64,000 nucleotides of DNA from Aestuariirhabdus litorea. Lineage in GTDB: Bacteria; Pseudomonadota; Gammaproteobacteria; Pseudomonadales; Aestuariirhabdaceae. The stretch lies in the NCBI RefSeq assembly GCF_003864255.1, contig NZ_QWEZ01000002.1, forward strand, positions 310,001-374,000, written 5' to 3'. The notes beneath the pieces are model-generated. The model searched no databases and was not told the DNA's origin. It was given only the letters and a program-made list of their open reading frames with translations. The position numbers were made by a program, and so were the translations under genes. Shown in pieces: positions 9,112 to 17,967 of this stretch (position 1 is its first letter; each line of letters starts with the position of its first letter).

Positions 9112-9519
9112 ATGTGGATTCATCGGTGGCTATTCCCGCCCCAGGGGCGCAGCTTCCACGGCAAACGCTGGTCGATGATTCTCCTCCGAACCCTGCACCT
9201 GTTGGGGGTGGCCGGCACCGGTGCCAGCTTCCTCGTCACAGGGGGTGCACCACCCCCTGCCACCTATCTCCATATCCTGCTGTTTTCGGGCCTTCTGATG
9301 GCCCTGATCGAGATTTGGGGCCACGGCGTATGGCTGCTGCAACTTAAGGGGCTGAGCGTTCTCGTCAAGCTGGCGCTGATCGCCGCCATGCTCTATTGGC
9401 CGGCTCAGTCAGCACCGCTTTTTATCAGTATCATCCTCATCTCCGGCATTATTGCCCACGCTCCCGGCTACGTACGCTACTACTCGCCTTGGCATCGCCG
9501 GCGACTGCCCCACCCCTGA
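9112..9519 (+). CDS. Small multi-spanning membrane protein, unknown
   Basis: A 135-residue hydrophobic protein with about four predicted membrane segments (roughly residues 22-42, 47-68, 75-97 and 99-118) and a short basic C-terminal tail (SPWHRRRLPHP). I do not recognise a family. An ATG at 9175 (MILLRTLHLLG) would give a shorter protein starting right at the first membrane segment; neither start has a strong ribosome site. It follows the PuuR-like gene by 14 bp, so it is probably in the same transcript, and it converges with the RND pump gene. Confidence 0.6.
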   Translation: MWIHRWLFPPQGRSFHGKRWSMILLRTLHLLGVAGTGASFLVTGGAPPPATYLHILLFSGLLMALIEIWGHGVWLLQLKGLSVLVKLALIAAMLYWPAQSAPLFISIILISGIIAHAPGYVRYYSPWHRRRLPHP

Positions 9520-9574
9520 CACTTGATCCGGACCCCACCGATCGAGCGCATACCCCGATCGGTGGCCGCCTCGG

Positions 9575-12500
9575 TCAGCGTGGGTTAGGTACCTTAAAGA
9601 ACACCGCGTAAAGCACGGGAATCACCACCAGCGTTAACACGGTGGCAAAACCGAGACCAAACATCACCGTCAGCGCCATGTTCACGAAGAACACATCGGG
9701 GAGCAGCGGAATCATACCCAGAATGGTGGTACTGGCCGCCATCATCACCGGACGCATACGCGCTACGGAAGCATCCAGAATCCCCGTAAAGGGCTCTTTA
9801 CCCTCACCAATCTGCAGGTCGATCTCCTCAATCAGGACGATCGCATTCTTGATCAGCAGGCCGACCAGGCTGAGCGCGCCCAGCAGGGCCATAAAGTCAA
9901 ATGCGCCGTTGGAAATCAGCAGGCCCGCCGTGATGCCGATGGTGGCCAAGGGTACCGTCAGCCAGATAATCAGTGGCTGTCGGATCTTCCCGAACAGCAA
10001 AATAGTGACGATGATCATCATCAGGAAGCCGCCCGGCAACGCTCCGAACAGGGCGTCCTGGGCGTTTTTGGTATCTTCATACTCTCCGCCCCACTCCAGG
10101 AGGTAGCCCGGCGGCAACTCGATCGCTTCGACCTGAGGTTTGACCCGCTCGAACAATGGGGTTGCCAGATCACTCTTGGGGTTGGTTGAAGCAATGATGG
10201 TTGCCCGCCGATCACGGTTACGGATGATGGCGTTCTCCCACACGGTTTTCCATTCTGAAACCACCTGCCCCACAGGCACCGAGGTGTTCAGTACCGGGCT
10301 CCATACCTGCAGATCCTGCACGCTCGAAACATCTTCCCGCTCGTCGGCGGGTGGCCACAGAATCATCGGCAGCAAGCGGATACCATCGCGATAGATGCCC
10401 ACCTGGGTGCCCTCGAAGCCCTGCTTGAGCGCCCTCGCCAGGTCTTGTCGGTTAATACCCAGCTGACGAGCCACACTCTCATTAAACACCGGCTTGATCA
10501 GTTTAACCGGCTGACGCCAGTCGTCGCGAATATCCTTGGCCTCAGGGTCGGCACGGAATATGGCCTGCGCTTTTTCCGACAGCTCCCTTAAAACTTCATA
10601 GTCCGGCCCACTAAAACGGGCCTCGATCTTGGAGTCACGCCCGGGGCCTATACGCAGGTTTTTCACCTTGGGCTCGGTATTGGGCAGGGTCTGCTCCATG
10701 AACGCTTCGATCTTTGTTTTCATGGCCGCAATCTGCTCGCGGGACTCCATCTCAACAATAATCTGGCCGTAGGCAGTGGTCGCAGACTCCGGGTTGTAGA
10801 CCAGCGTAAAGCGGTCCGCCCCGCCGCCCACAAAGGCCGAGGTGGTAACAACCCCCTCCTGAGCACGGATGAACTCATCGATCAGCAGCAGATCATCCCG
10901 GGTATGGCGAATATCGGTCCCCTCCACCTCCCACAGATCGACAAAAAACAGGGGCGTATTGGAATCGGGGAAGAAAGCCTGGCGCACAAACCCAAACCCG
11001 GCGATAGAGCCAGCGAACAGGGCCACCACCACCGCCAGGGTCACGAAGCGCATGCGAATCGCACTGGCCAGCAGCGAGCGGTAAATGCGAAAACCGGCAC
11101 CGGAGTATGCATCGGCTTGCTCTTCACTCCCGCTGTCTTTGGGGTCGGGCTTTATCAACCAGGCACAGAGCATGGGGGTGGTCGTGATCGCCGTGAACCA
11201 GCTCAGCAGCAGCGAAATCAGGATCACCCAGAACAGTGAGTTGATGAACTCTCCGGTTGAGTCCTGGGACAGGCCAATGGCTGAAAAGGCGAGTATGCCG
11301 ATCACCGTCCCCCCCAACAGGGGCCAGATGGTCTGGCTAACCACCTCATTACCTGCCTTGACAGGATCCATACCCCCGCGAATGCGAACCAGCATCCCTT
11401 CAGCCACCACGATCGCATTATCCACCAGCATGCCCAGGGCGATAATCAGCGCACCCAGCGAAATGCGCTGCAGTTCGATCGCTTTCATGTCCATAAACCA
11501 GAGGGTTCCACAGACAGTGATCAATAACACCGCTCCGATGATCAGGCCTACACGGACGCCCATGAAAAAAAGCAATACCACGATCACGATCACCAACGCC
11601 TGGCCGACACTGATCACAAAGCCGTTAACTGAATTTTCCACCTCCTGGGCCTGGTCATAGATAGGGGTAAACTCCATACCCACCGGTGCCAGCTCCATCA
11701 TCTCCTGACCCCGTTTTCCCAGATTGCGCCCCACCTCAACAACGTTAACCCCGGAGATCATCGAAATACCGATGGTGAGTCCTGGTTTGCCGTTGATGTA
11801 GCTCAACTTGCTTGGCACCTCCTGATAGCCCCGACGAACCGTTGCAATATCCTTGAGGTAGGTCAGGCGTCGGTCATCGCTGCTGATCAGGATATCGCCA
11901 ATCTCTTTAACCGATTGCGACTCCCCCGTCGGCTCAACACGGATGTAATCATTGTTCACCCGAATACGTCCCGCATCGGCCACCACGTTCTGGCTCTCCA
12001 GCACGCCAATGATGGTTTGTGGGGAGATCCCAAGCTCGGCCATACGGTTGCGGGCCAGCTCAATGTAGACCACCTCATCGATATACCCACCGATGACCAC
12101 CTTGCGAACCCCGTGCACCAGCACCAGCTCTTTTTTGAGCAGATCCGCGTAGTCCTTCAGCTCCCGATAGGTGTAGCCCTCCCCCGTAAGGCCGTAGTAA
12201 ATCCCGTAGACGTCACCGAACTCGTCATAGACCAGGGAGGGCTGCGCGCCGGGCGGCAGCTTGTGCTGCATATCCCCAATTTTGCGTCTCAGCTCATCGT
12301 AAATCTGCGGAAAATCATCCTTACGGTATTTATCCTGGAACTCCACGCTGACTTCGGAAATGCCTGCCCTGGAGATGGACATTTTGATGCGCTTGAGCTG
12401 GCCCATCTGCTGCACCGCATCCTCGATGTGGTAAGTCACCTCATCGTTGACCTGCTTGGCGTTAGCACCGGGGTAGCGGGTAAAGATTTTGGCCTCTTTG

Positions 12501-12628
12501 ATGGTGTACTCCGGATCTTCCAGCTTACCCATCTGCTCGTAGGCACCCAGGCCGCCTCCCACCAGAATCAGCACCACCAGCCAGCTCACTACTTTATTGA
12601 CGATTGAATACTCAGCAATATTCATCAT
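9575..12628 (-). CDS. RND efflux transporter, inner-membrane permease
   Basis: A 1017-residue resistance-nodulation-division pump of the AcrB/TriC type. It has a first membrane segment at about residues 10-30, a large periplasmic loop, a membrane bundle at about 335-540, a second periplasmic loop and a final bundle at about 845-1010. The proton-relay region of TM4 reads LGMLVDNAIVVAEG, with one aspartate where AcrB has two. Such pumps export drugs, detergents or metals through a tripartite complex. The adaptor gene lies just upstream in the same operon; no outer-membrane factor gene is next to it. Substrate not predictable. The start may be this ATG or the next codon. Confidence 0.93.
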   Translation of the reverse strand: MMNIAEYSIVNKVVSWLVVLILVGGGLGAYEQMGKLEDPEYTIKEAKIFTRYPGANAKQVNDEVTYHIEDAVQQMGQLKRIKMSISRAGISEVSVEFQDKYRKDDFPQIYDELRRKIGDMQHKLPPGAQPSLVYDEFGDVYGIYYGLTGEGYTYRELKDYADLLKKELVLVHGVRKVVIGGYIDEVVYIELARNRMAELGISPQTIIGVLESQNVVADAGRIRVNNDYIRVEPTGESQSVKEIGDILISSDDRRLTYLKDIATVRRGYQEVPSKLSYINGKPGLTIGISMISGVNVVEVGRNLGKRGQEMMELAPVGMEFTPIYDQAQEVENSVNGFVISVGQALVIVIVVLLFFMGVRVGLIIGAVLLITVCGTLWFMDMKAIELQRISLGALIIALGMLVDNAIVVAEGMLVRIRGGMDPVKAGNEVVSQTIWPLLGGTVIGILAFSAIGLSQDSTGEFINSLFWVILISLLLSWFTAITTTPMLCAWLIKPDPKDSGSEEQADAYSGAGFRIYRSLLASAIRMRFVTLAVVVALFAGSIAGFGFVRQAFFPDSNTPLFFVDLWEVEGTDIRHTRDDLLLIDEFIRAQEGVVTTSAFVGGGADRFTLVYNPESATTAYGQIIVEMESREQIAAMKTKIEAFMEQTLPNTEPKVKNLRIGPGRDSKIEARFSGPDYEVLRELSEKAQAIFRADPEAKDIRDDWRQPVKLIKPVFNESVARQLGINRQDLARALKQGFEGTQVGIYRDGIRLLPMILWPPADEREDVSSVQDLQVWSPVLNTSVPVGQVVSEWKTVWENAIIRNRDRRATIIASTNPKSDLATPLFERVKPQVEAIELPPGYLLEWGGEYEDTKNAQDALFGALPGGFLMMIIVTILLFGKIRQPLIIWLTVPLATIGITAGLLISNGAFDFMALLGALSLVGLLIKNAIVLIEEIDLQIGEGKEPFTGILDASVARMRPVMMAASTTILGMIPLLPDVFFVNMALTVMFGLGFATVLTLVVIPVLYAVFFKVPNPR

Positions 12629-12670
12629 TCATCCCCACTTTTATCGCTTCATGTGCCATGAATATTGCCT

Positions 12671-13780
12671 TCAGTTGGCCGCGCCTTCGGAGCCCATCGG
12701 CTCGGCCTGCTCAATCTCCTTCATAAGGCGGACCTTTTGGCCCTCGGTTAAAAAGGCGACGCCGGCGGTCACTATCCGGTCTCCCTCCTGCAACCCTTCG
12801 ACCACCTCTATGCTGTTATCGTGCATTGCGCCCACCTTCACGGGCACCCCCTTAAGGGTCATCGTGGACGCATCAACAACCCATACCTGGGGATCGAGTT
12901 TGATATCGCCATGCACGGCATCGAGCGGAATAAGGTAGCTTGCTATACCGGTCAGGTCCCCCAGAGAGGTATGCATCACCACCGAGGTGGTCATTCCCGG
13001 CAGTACCGTAAAGCTGGTCGGCGAGTCCATTGACAGGGTTACCCGGAACGTTTGGGTCTTGGTATCGGCGACGGTAGAGTACTCCTTCACCTTGAGGGCA
13101 AAATTCTGGTCCTGGGAGGGACCAAAACGAGCCACCAGCACCGGCCGCACACTGTCCTCGCGCATCCGTTTGACATCGCTTTCGGGTATATCGATCTTCA
13201 CCTCCAGCGAACTGGTGTCCTGTAGCTCAACGATGGTCTGTTTGGCCTGCACCTCCTGGAAATTTTCCACCAGGCGTTTAGCCACCCGTCCTGAAAAGGG
13301 GGCCTTGAGAGTGGTGTACTCCAGGTTTTGGCGGGCTTCCGAGAGCGCGGCATCGGCACTCTTGAAGGTCGCCTCCAGGCGATCGTAATCCGCCTTGGAG
13401 ATATAGCCTTGAGGCAGTAGCTGGGCGGCCCGATCAAAGTTAGCCTTTGCTTCCTGGTAACGCGCTTTTCGATCCCGCTCCACGATCTGGTAGTCAGCCG
13501 GATCCAGCTGGGCAATCACCTGACCCTCCGTTACCACCTCACCCTCGCGGACGGGAAGTGACTTCAGCTTACCCGACACCCGAAAGGCGAGCTCGACTTT
13601 CTGGTTGGCATCGATCACTCCGGGAAACACTCTCACACTGGCCGTCTCGGGAGACGACACCACCATTGTTTTAACCGGCCGTACCGCTTCCGTAGCCGTA
13701 GTCACCTCTTCCTGGCCACAACCAACCAGCATCAGGGGCAAGGACAGCGCAGCGGCCCAGAATGTTACCTGCTTGTGCAT
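12671..13780 (-). CDS. RND periplasmic adaptor (membrane fusion) lipoprotein
   Basis: A 369-residue HlyD/AcrA-type adaptor that links the RND pump to an outer-membrane channel. The ATG at 13780 starts a lipoprotein signal peptide ending in LMLVGC, so the protein is probably lipid-anchored at Cys-19. A barrel-sandwich part (GKLKSLPVREGEVVTEGQ) leads to a helical hairpin of about 70 residues, then a second barrel half (APFSGRVAKR) and the beta-barrel and membrane-proximal parts. It lies 43 bp before the permease gene, so the two are co-transcribed. Confidence 0.92.
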   Translation of the reverse strand: MHKQVTFWAAALSLPLMLVGCGQEEVTTATEAVRPVKTMVVSSPETASVRVFPGVIDANQKVELAFRVSGKLKSLPVREGEVVTEGQVIAQLDPADYQIVERDRKARYQEAKANFDRAAQLLPQGYISKADYDRLEATFKSADAALSEARQNLEYTTLKAPFSGRVAKRLVENFQEVQAKQTIVELQDTSSLEVKIDIPESDVKRMREDSVRPVLVARFGPSQDQNFALKVKEYSTVADTKTQTFRVTLSMDSPTSFTVLPGMTTSVVMHTSLGDLTGIASYLIPLDAVHGDIKLDPQVWVVDASTMTLKGVPVKVGAMHDNSIEVVEGLQEGDRIVTAGVAFLTEGQKVRLMKEIEQAEPMGSEGAAN

Positions 13781-13963
13781 AGAGTTCTCCGTGTCATGCA
13801 TCCACGCCCCTCCCTAAAGAGTGACGGTCTTTTCAAGTCAGACCATTGTGGCACAACACACCCTGAGCTGCATTAATGGAGGGAGGCGCGGGATGACTCT
13901 TGAATCTTAGTGCCGTTCATCGCTTTAATGGGTCACCCCCTGCTCAGACAGACCCGCAATTTA

Positions 13964-15427
13964 ATGGATACCGACCTCACTCTGTATAGCTCCGCTGCCG
14001 CCCTGGCATACCTGCTGGTCAGTCTTGCCCTGGCACTTCGTATTGTGATGCGGCGCCGACCCGTTGGGGTTTCCCTTGCCTGGCTATTGCTGCTTTTTTT
14101 ACTACCCGTTGTTGGTATCGCGCTCTACCTTTTGATTGGCGAGCACCGGCTAGGCTCCAAGCGCCTCAAGCGCAGCGAACACTTACTCCCAGCCTACTCC
14201 CGATGGGCTGAGCAGATGAGCGACTCTCATCAGGACCTACTACCCAGCATAGACCCCTGTTACCGTGGCGTTTATCGCCTCAGCCAAAACTCCCTGGGGA
14301 TTCCGGCCCTGTGCAACAATCGCCTCGAGCTACTCAATGACTCCCTGTCGATCCTCGCCTCTATTGTTGAAGATATTCGCCATGCGCGTCACTTTTGCCA
14401 CCTCCAGTTCTATATCTGGTCCGAGGGAGGAGAGGCCGACAGCATCGCCGAAGCACTGATCGAGGCCCGCACTCGCGGAGTTGAATGTCGCATATTGCTG
14501 GACTCAGTGGGCAGCGCCCCCTTCCTCAGGAGTCACTGGCCCAATCGGCTCAGAGCCCATGGCGTCGAAGTCAGGGCCACCTTGCCGGTGGGCGCCATGC
14601 GCCTGGTTCTGGAGCGGCTGGATATTCGCAACCACCGCAAGGTAGTGGTCATCGACGACTGCATCGGCTACACCGGCAGCATGAACCTGGTCGACCCCCG
14701 CCACTTTAAACAGGAGGAAGGGGTAGGGGAGTGGGTTGATGCGATGGCGCGCCTGCATGGCCCTGCGGTACACGCCCTCAATGCCGTTTTCCTATGGGAC
14801 TGGCACATCGAGACCGGGCAAACTGTCGACGTTTTCCTCGAGTACAGTCACCTGCAACTGCCCGAAAAAGGGGGCGTTGACAGCGGCCTGCAGGTGGTTC
14901 CCTCGGGACCCGACGACACCCGAGAACTGATCCACCAGCTGCTGCTGGCCGCCCTCTACAGTGCGCAGGAGCAGCTGGTCATCACGACCCCCTACTTTGT
15001 GCCCGATGAGGCTCTGCTGACGGCACTCAAGTCCGCCGCCGCCCGCGGCGTGCAGGTTCAACTCATACTGCCCCGCCGGGTCGATTCCCGCCTGGTTCGC
15101 TACGCCAGCCGCTCCTACTTCTACGAACTGCTCAACGCCGGCATTGAAATCTGGGAGTTTGACGGCGGGCTGCTACACACCAAGAGTGTGCTCGTCGATC
15201 GACAGATTGCCATCTTTGGCACCGTCAACCTGGATATGCGCAGTGTATGGCTTAATTTTGAGGTCTCCCTGATCGCCTTCGACCCTCAATTTGGCGAGTC
15301 GCTGGCCTACTTACAGCAGGGGTACAGGGCACAAAGTTGCCGCATAGCGCTGGAGGAGTGGAAACGGCGTCCCTTGATCCGGCGCTTGACCGAAAACCTG
15401 GCGCAGCTGCTGAGCCCACTGCTGTAA
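13964..15427 (+). CDS. cls: Cardiolipin synthase
   Basis: A 487-residue phospholipase-D superfamily enzyme, close to E. coli ClsA (486), which joins two phosphatidylglycerols into cardiolipin at the inner membrane. Two N-terminal membrane segments (about residues 8-27 and 37-58) are followed by two HxKxxxxD motifs: HRKVVVID with YTGSMN after it, and HTKSVLVD with FGTVNLD after it. I chose the ATG at 13964 because the product then aligns in length with ClsA; a GTG at 13910 would add 18 residues. Neither has a clear ribosome site. Confidence 0.9.
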   Translation: MDTDLTLYSSAAALAYLLVSLALALRIVMRRRPVGVSLAWLLLLFLLPVVGIALYLLIGEHRLGSKRLKRSEHLLPAYSRWAEQMSDSHQDLLPSIDPCYRGVYRLSQNSLGIPALCNNRLELLNDSLSILASIVEDIRHARHFCHLQFYIWSEGGEADSIAEALIEARTRGVECRILLDSVGSAPFLRSHWPNRLRAHGVEVRATLPVGAMRLVLERLDIRNHRKVVVIDDCIGYTGSMNLVDPRHFKQEEGVGEWVDAMARLHGPAVHALNAVFLWDWHIETGQTVDVFLEYSHLQLPEKGGVDSGLQVVPSGPDDTRELIHQLLLAALYSAQEQLVITTPYFVPDEALLTALKSAAARGVQVQLILPRRVDSRLVRYASRSYFYELLNAGIEIWEFDGGLLHTKSVLVDRQIAIFGTVNLDMRSVWLNFEVSLIAFDPQFGESLAYLQQGYRAQSCRIALEEWKRRPLIRRLTENLAQLLSPLL

Positions 15428-15503
15428 GTCCTTAGCCACAGGAAGGGTAAGGAAAGAGCGCAGGTGTTGAAGCGGCAACCCGGGTGTCAGGGCAAGGGAA
15501 TGC

Positions 15504-15534
15504 TGTGGATAAGTCTGTGACTAACCGTGGATAA
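15504..15534 (+). other. Two DnaA-box-like sites
   Basis: TGTGGATAA at 15504-15512 is a perfect DnaA-box 9-mer, and CGTGGATAA at 15526-15534 differs at one base. They have the same orientation and are 22 bp apart. They lie in a gap of ~170 bp downstream of cls. Two sites alone are far from an origin; they could titrate DnaA or be chance. Confidence 0.35.
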
Positions 15535-15600
15535 AACCGCTGCTTGGGATTGGGGGTAGGGTCGCCGCGGCGCCCCGCCACGGCGACCGCTTGAGGGCTG

Positions 15601-15765
15601 TTAGATATCGCCCCAGTAGGCGTTACCAATCATGGTATCAAGGCGTTTGTTCTCGAAGTGGTCTTCGATGGCGCGGCGAACAAAGAGAGAGCGAGAAGCG
15701 TTTTTCTCCTTCGGAGATCTGGTGTTATTCCGCTTACTATTTTTTTTCATGTTTTCGTTTTGCAT
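15601..15765 (-). CDS. Small basic protein, 54 residues
   Basis: A short gene of 54 residues beginning MQNENMKKNSKRNN and ending YWGDI. The first third is rich in Lys, Asn and Arg; the rest carries a helical RRAIEDHFENKRLDTMIG segment. GGAAGGGG lies about nine bases before the ATG at 15765, a strong ribosome site, which is the main reason to believe it. It somewhat recalls the small PA3496-type proteins of pseudomonads, but I cannot confirm that. No signal peptide or membrane segment. It stands alone between cls and hexR. Confidence 0.6.
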   Translation of the reverse strand: MQNENMKKNSKRNNTRSPKEKNASRSLFVRRAIEDHFENKRLDTMIGNAYWGDI

Positions 15766-16000
15766 AGTGACACCCCTTCCTAATGGTTGATTTTTGTTGT
15801 TATAGGTAACGAGTACATGGAATAAGCTAAGAAAAAATACCTCTAATCACAAGAAAAATGTTCTCTATTTCTCCATTTAATAGCGCGCCACAGCCCTTTG
15901 CTACCAAAGGGTGCAGATTGTTCGGGCAGCGCCCCATAACGGGGTAACAGCTGTGTAGATAATACCCAACGTACTCGGGGAAAACGCACCAAAATGGTGC
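15766..16000. other. Intergenic region upstream of the 54-residue gene
   Basis: About 235 bp, AT-rich between 15780 and 15885, which presumably carries the promoter of the small gene (minus strand). The rest runs up to the hexR stop. I see no further gene, clear terminator or RNA structure. Confidence 0.4.
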
Positions 16001-16852
16001 TTAGCGAGGATTCAAGCGCAGGCTTCGGAGGTTGCGTTTCACGGTTTTCAGGTGCTCGGCCAACTCAGGCCCCCTCGCCATGGCCACCCCCATCGCCAGA
16101 ATATCGATCACAACCAGATGCACGATGCGTGATGTCAGGGGCGTGTAGACCTCCGTATCTTCCGACACATCGATCAGGATGGGATAGTCACTGAGCTCAG
16201 CAAGAGGCGTGTTGGCGGGACAGATGCCCACCACTTTGGCACCGCGCTCCTGCACCTGCCGCACACTGTGCATCAGCTCCCGGGTTCGTCCTGTTTGGGA
16301 GATCGCCACCACCACATCGCCGGGCTGCATGGTCGCCGCCGACATCGCCTGCATATGCGGATCGGAGTAGGCCGCCGTGGCGACTTGCAAACGGAAAAAC
16401 TTGTGCTGGGCATCGCTCGCAACCGCACCCGAGGCGCCATAACCGTAAAACTCTACCCGCTTGGCATGTGCGAGGGGATCTATGGCATCTTCCAGCGCCT
16501 GGGGGTCCAGTTTATCCCGGGTCTGCACCAGGGTACCGATGGTGGAGTCAAAAATTTTGCGCTTGTAATCCGAGGTTTTATCGCTGGCGTCTATGTCAAA
16601 CTGGGCAAAGCCACGGTTCGCAGCCAGGCTCTGCGCCAGCTGCAGTTTGAAGTCCTGGAACCCGTTGCAGCCAACCGCCCGGCAAAACCGCAGAACCGTT
16701 GGTTCACTGACACGCGATGCCGCCGCCAGCCCGGCCAGGCTCAGGTGAATGATGGTGGAGGGCTGGGCCAGAACCTGTTCCGCCACTTTAAGCTCCGACT
16801 TTCGCAGGGAGCCCAGGCACAGCTCGATATCGGTTAGCAGTTTCGTCGTCAT
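16001..16852 (-). CDS. hexR: MurR/RpiR family regulator HexR
   Basis: A 283-residue regulator with an N-terminal RpiR helix-turn-helix (about residues 1-77, including RKSELKVAEQVL and VSEPTVLRFCRAVGCNGFQDFKLQLAQSLA) and a C-terminal SIS sugar-phosphate domain (about 125-260, with FYGYGASGAVASDAQHKF and AISQTGRTRELMHSVR). HexR responds to KDPG and controls central sugar catabolism (zwf, edd, gap and related genes) in gammaproteobacteria. The ATG at 16852 gives the normal N-terminus. None of its usual target genes is adjacent. A palindrome just upstream suggests autoregulation. Confidence 0.92.
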   Translation of the reverse strand: MTTKLLTDIELCLGSLRKSELKVAEQVLAQPSTIIHLSLAGLAAASRVSEPTVLRFCRAVGCNGFQDFKLQLAQSLAANRGFAQFDIDASDKTSDYKRKIFDSTIGTLVQTRDKLDPQALEDAIDPLAHAKRVEFYGYGASGAVASDAQHKFFRLQVATAAYSDPHMQAMSAATMQPGDVVVAISQTGRTRELMHSVRQVQERGAKVVGICPANTPLAELSDYPILIDVSEDTEVYTPLTSRIVHLVVIDILAMGVAMARGPELAEHLKTVKRNLRSLRLNPR

Positions 16853-16897
16853 GATGTCCAACGCTGAACAGCCCAATGGCTGCGTTTTAATCGTTGG

Positions 16898-16914
16898 TTG
16901 TAGTTATACTACAA
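16898..16914. promoter_or_regulatory. Probable HexR operator
   Basis: The 17-bp sequence TTGTAGTTATACTACAA is a near-perfect palindrome (TTGTAGT-TAT-ACTACAA) lying 46 bp upstream of the hexR start codon. TTGT...ACAA is the known shape of HexR operators, so the gene probably represses itself. Confidence 0.65.
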
Positions 16915-16969
16915 GAAGGTTTCCCTGACTACAAAACCCGCCCGATAGCGCTGCACAGGGCGCCCATCA

Positions 16970-17908
16970 CTAGAAATACTGCTTACCGGTTCCCATGGCG
17001 ATCATCTTGGAGAGGTACTCCATTTTTTGCGGATCATCATCGACGAAACGAATACTGATGGCGATCAAGGCGCTGTCCATCTTCTGCTCAGCCGCTTCCA
17101 GCTTGCTGATATAACCATTGATGCGAGCTACCTCCCGCTCCTCTCCCTGCTCGAGATCCACCACCGCCTGGGAGAGCAGTTGCGGGATACGCTCACCCCG
17201 ACGAATCACCGCCTTCACCTCTTTCAGGCTCAGTGCCTGGACGACACAATCGACGGTCATATCAGGAAACCGTAACTGCGCTGACGACCCTCTGGCGCCG
17301 GACTTGCCAGCGCCTTTGGGGGCCGGTGCCGGGGTCGTCGCAGCTCCGGTCAGAGCAGCCACAGAGGAGGATGCCTCGGTGGCTGCAGGGGAGGGGGGGG
17401 GAGATGGAGCGGGACGAGACTGCGTCAGCACCGAGACCGAGGCGGCATGGGTGGCGCTGCCTCCGGTCAGTACTTCGGCGCTCCCACCCGGGGTATCGGG
17501 GCGGGAGCTCCCTCTAAGGTCGCTGGCAGAATGACGGCGGGAGAGCACTTTGATGATTTTCTTCAGTAGCGCATCGCTGGAAAACGGCTTGCCGATATAT
17601 TCCGATACCCCGGACTGTACCGCTGCGACCACATTGTCACGGTCGCCCCGGCTGGTAACCATAATAAAGGGGGTATCCAGTGAACGCTCGTTGCGCATCC
17701 ACTGCAGCAGTTCAAGACCACTGAGTTCAGGCATCTCCCAGTCGCAAAGCACCAGGTCATAGCGCTGTTTTTCCAGCAGGGACTGGGCTTTGCGGCCATT
17801 AATCGCCTCCTCCACCAGGAAGTGAGGAAATTTAGAGCGGACCGTCTTCTTTACCAGATCCCTGATAAAAGCCGCGTCATCCACCACCAGCACTCTGATT
17901 TTTTTCAT
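16970..17908 (-). CDS. Response regulator with a C-terminal domain of unknown type
   Basis: A 312-residue protein. Residues 1-122 are a CheY-like receiver with the acidic pocket at VVDDAAF, the phosphoacceptor Asp in LCDWEMPE (about residue 56) and Lys in YIGKPF. A low-complexity Pro/Ala/Ser linker (about 125-205) follows, and then a ~100-residue folded part (RFPDMTVDCVVQALSLKEVKAVIRR onward) with no DNA-binding motif that I recognise. A response-regulator gene is also found next to phoU in Pseudomonas. It lies 59 bp after phoU here and probably belongs to the same Pho transcript. Its kinase and output are unknown. Confidence 0.8.
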   Translation of the reverse strand: MKKIRVLVVDDAAFIRDLVKKTVRSKFPHFLVEEAINGRKAQSLLEKQRYDLVLCDWEMPELSGLELLQWMRNERSLDTPFIMVTSRGDRDNVVAAVQSGVSEYIGKPFSSDALLKKIIKVLSRRHSASDLRGSSRPDTPGGSAEVLTGGSATHAASVSVLTQSRPAPSPPPSPAATEASSSVAALTGAATTPAPAPKGAGKSGARGSSAQLRFPDMTVDCVVQALSLKEVKAVIRRGERIPQLLSQAVVDLEQGEEREVARINGYISKLEAAEQKMDSALIAISIRFVDDDPQKMEYLSKMIAMGTGKQYF

Positions 17909-17967
17909 AGCCCGCCTGCGCCCTTGCCGATGCCTCTAATCATAGCGCACAAGGCTTGGGCTCAGGG

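Noticed and set aside
15504-15534. Replication origin
   Set aside because: Only two DnaA boxes, no AT-rich unwinding element, and no dnaA, dnaN or gidA nearby.
15561-15587. Terminator after the 54-residue gene
   Set aside because: A GC-rich inverted repeat is present, but no T run follows on either strand.
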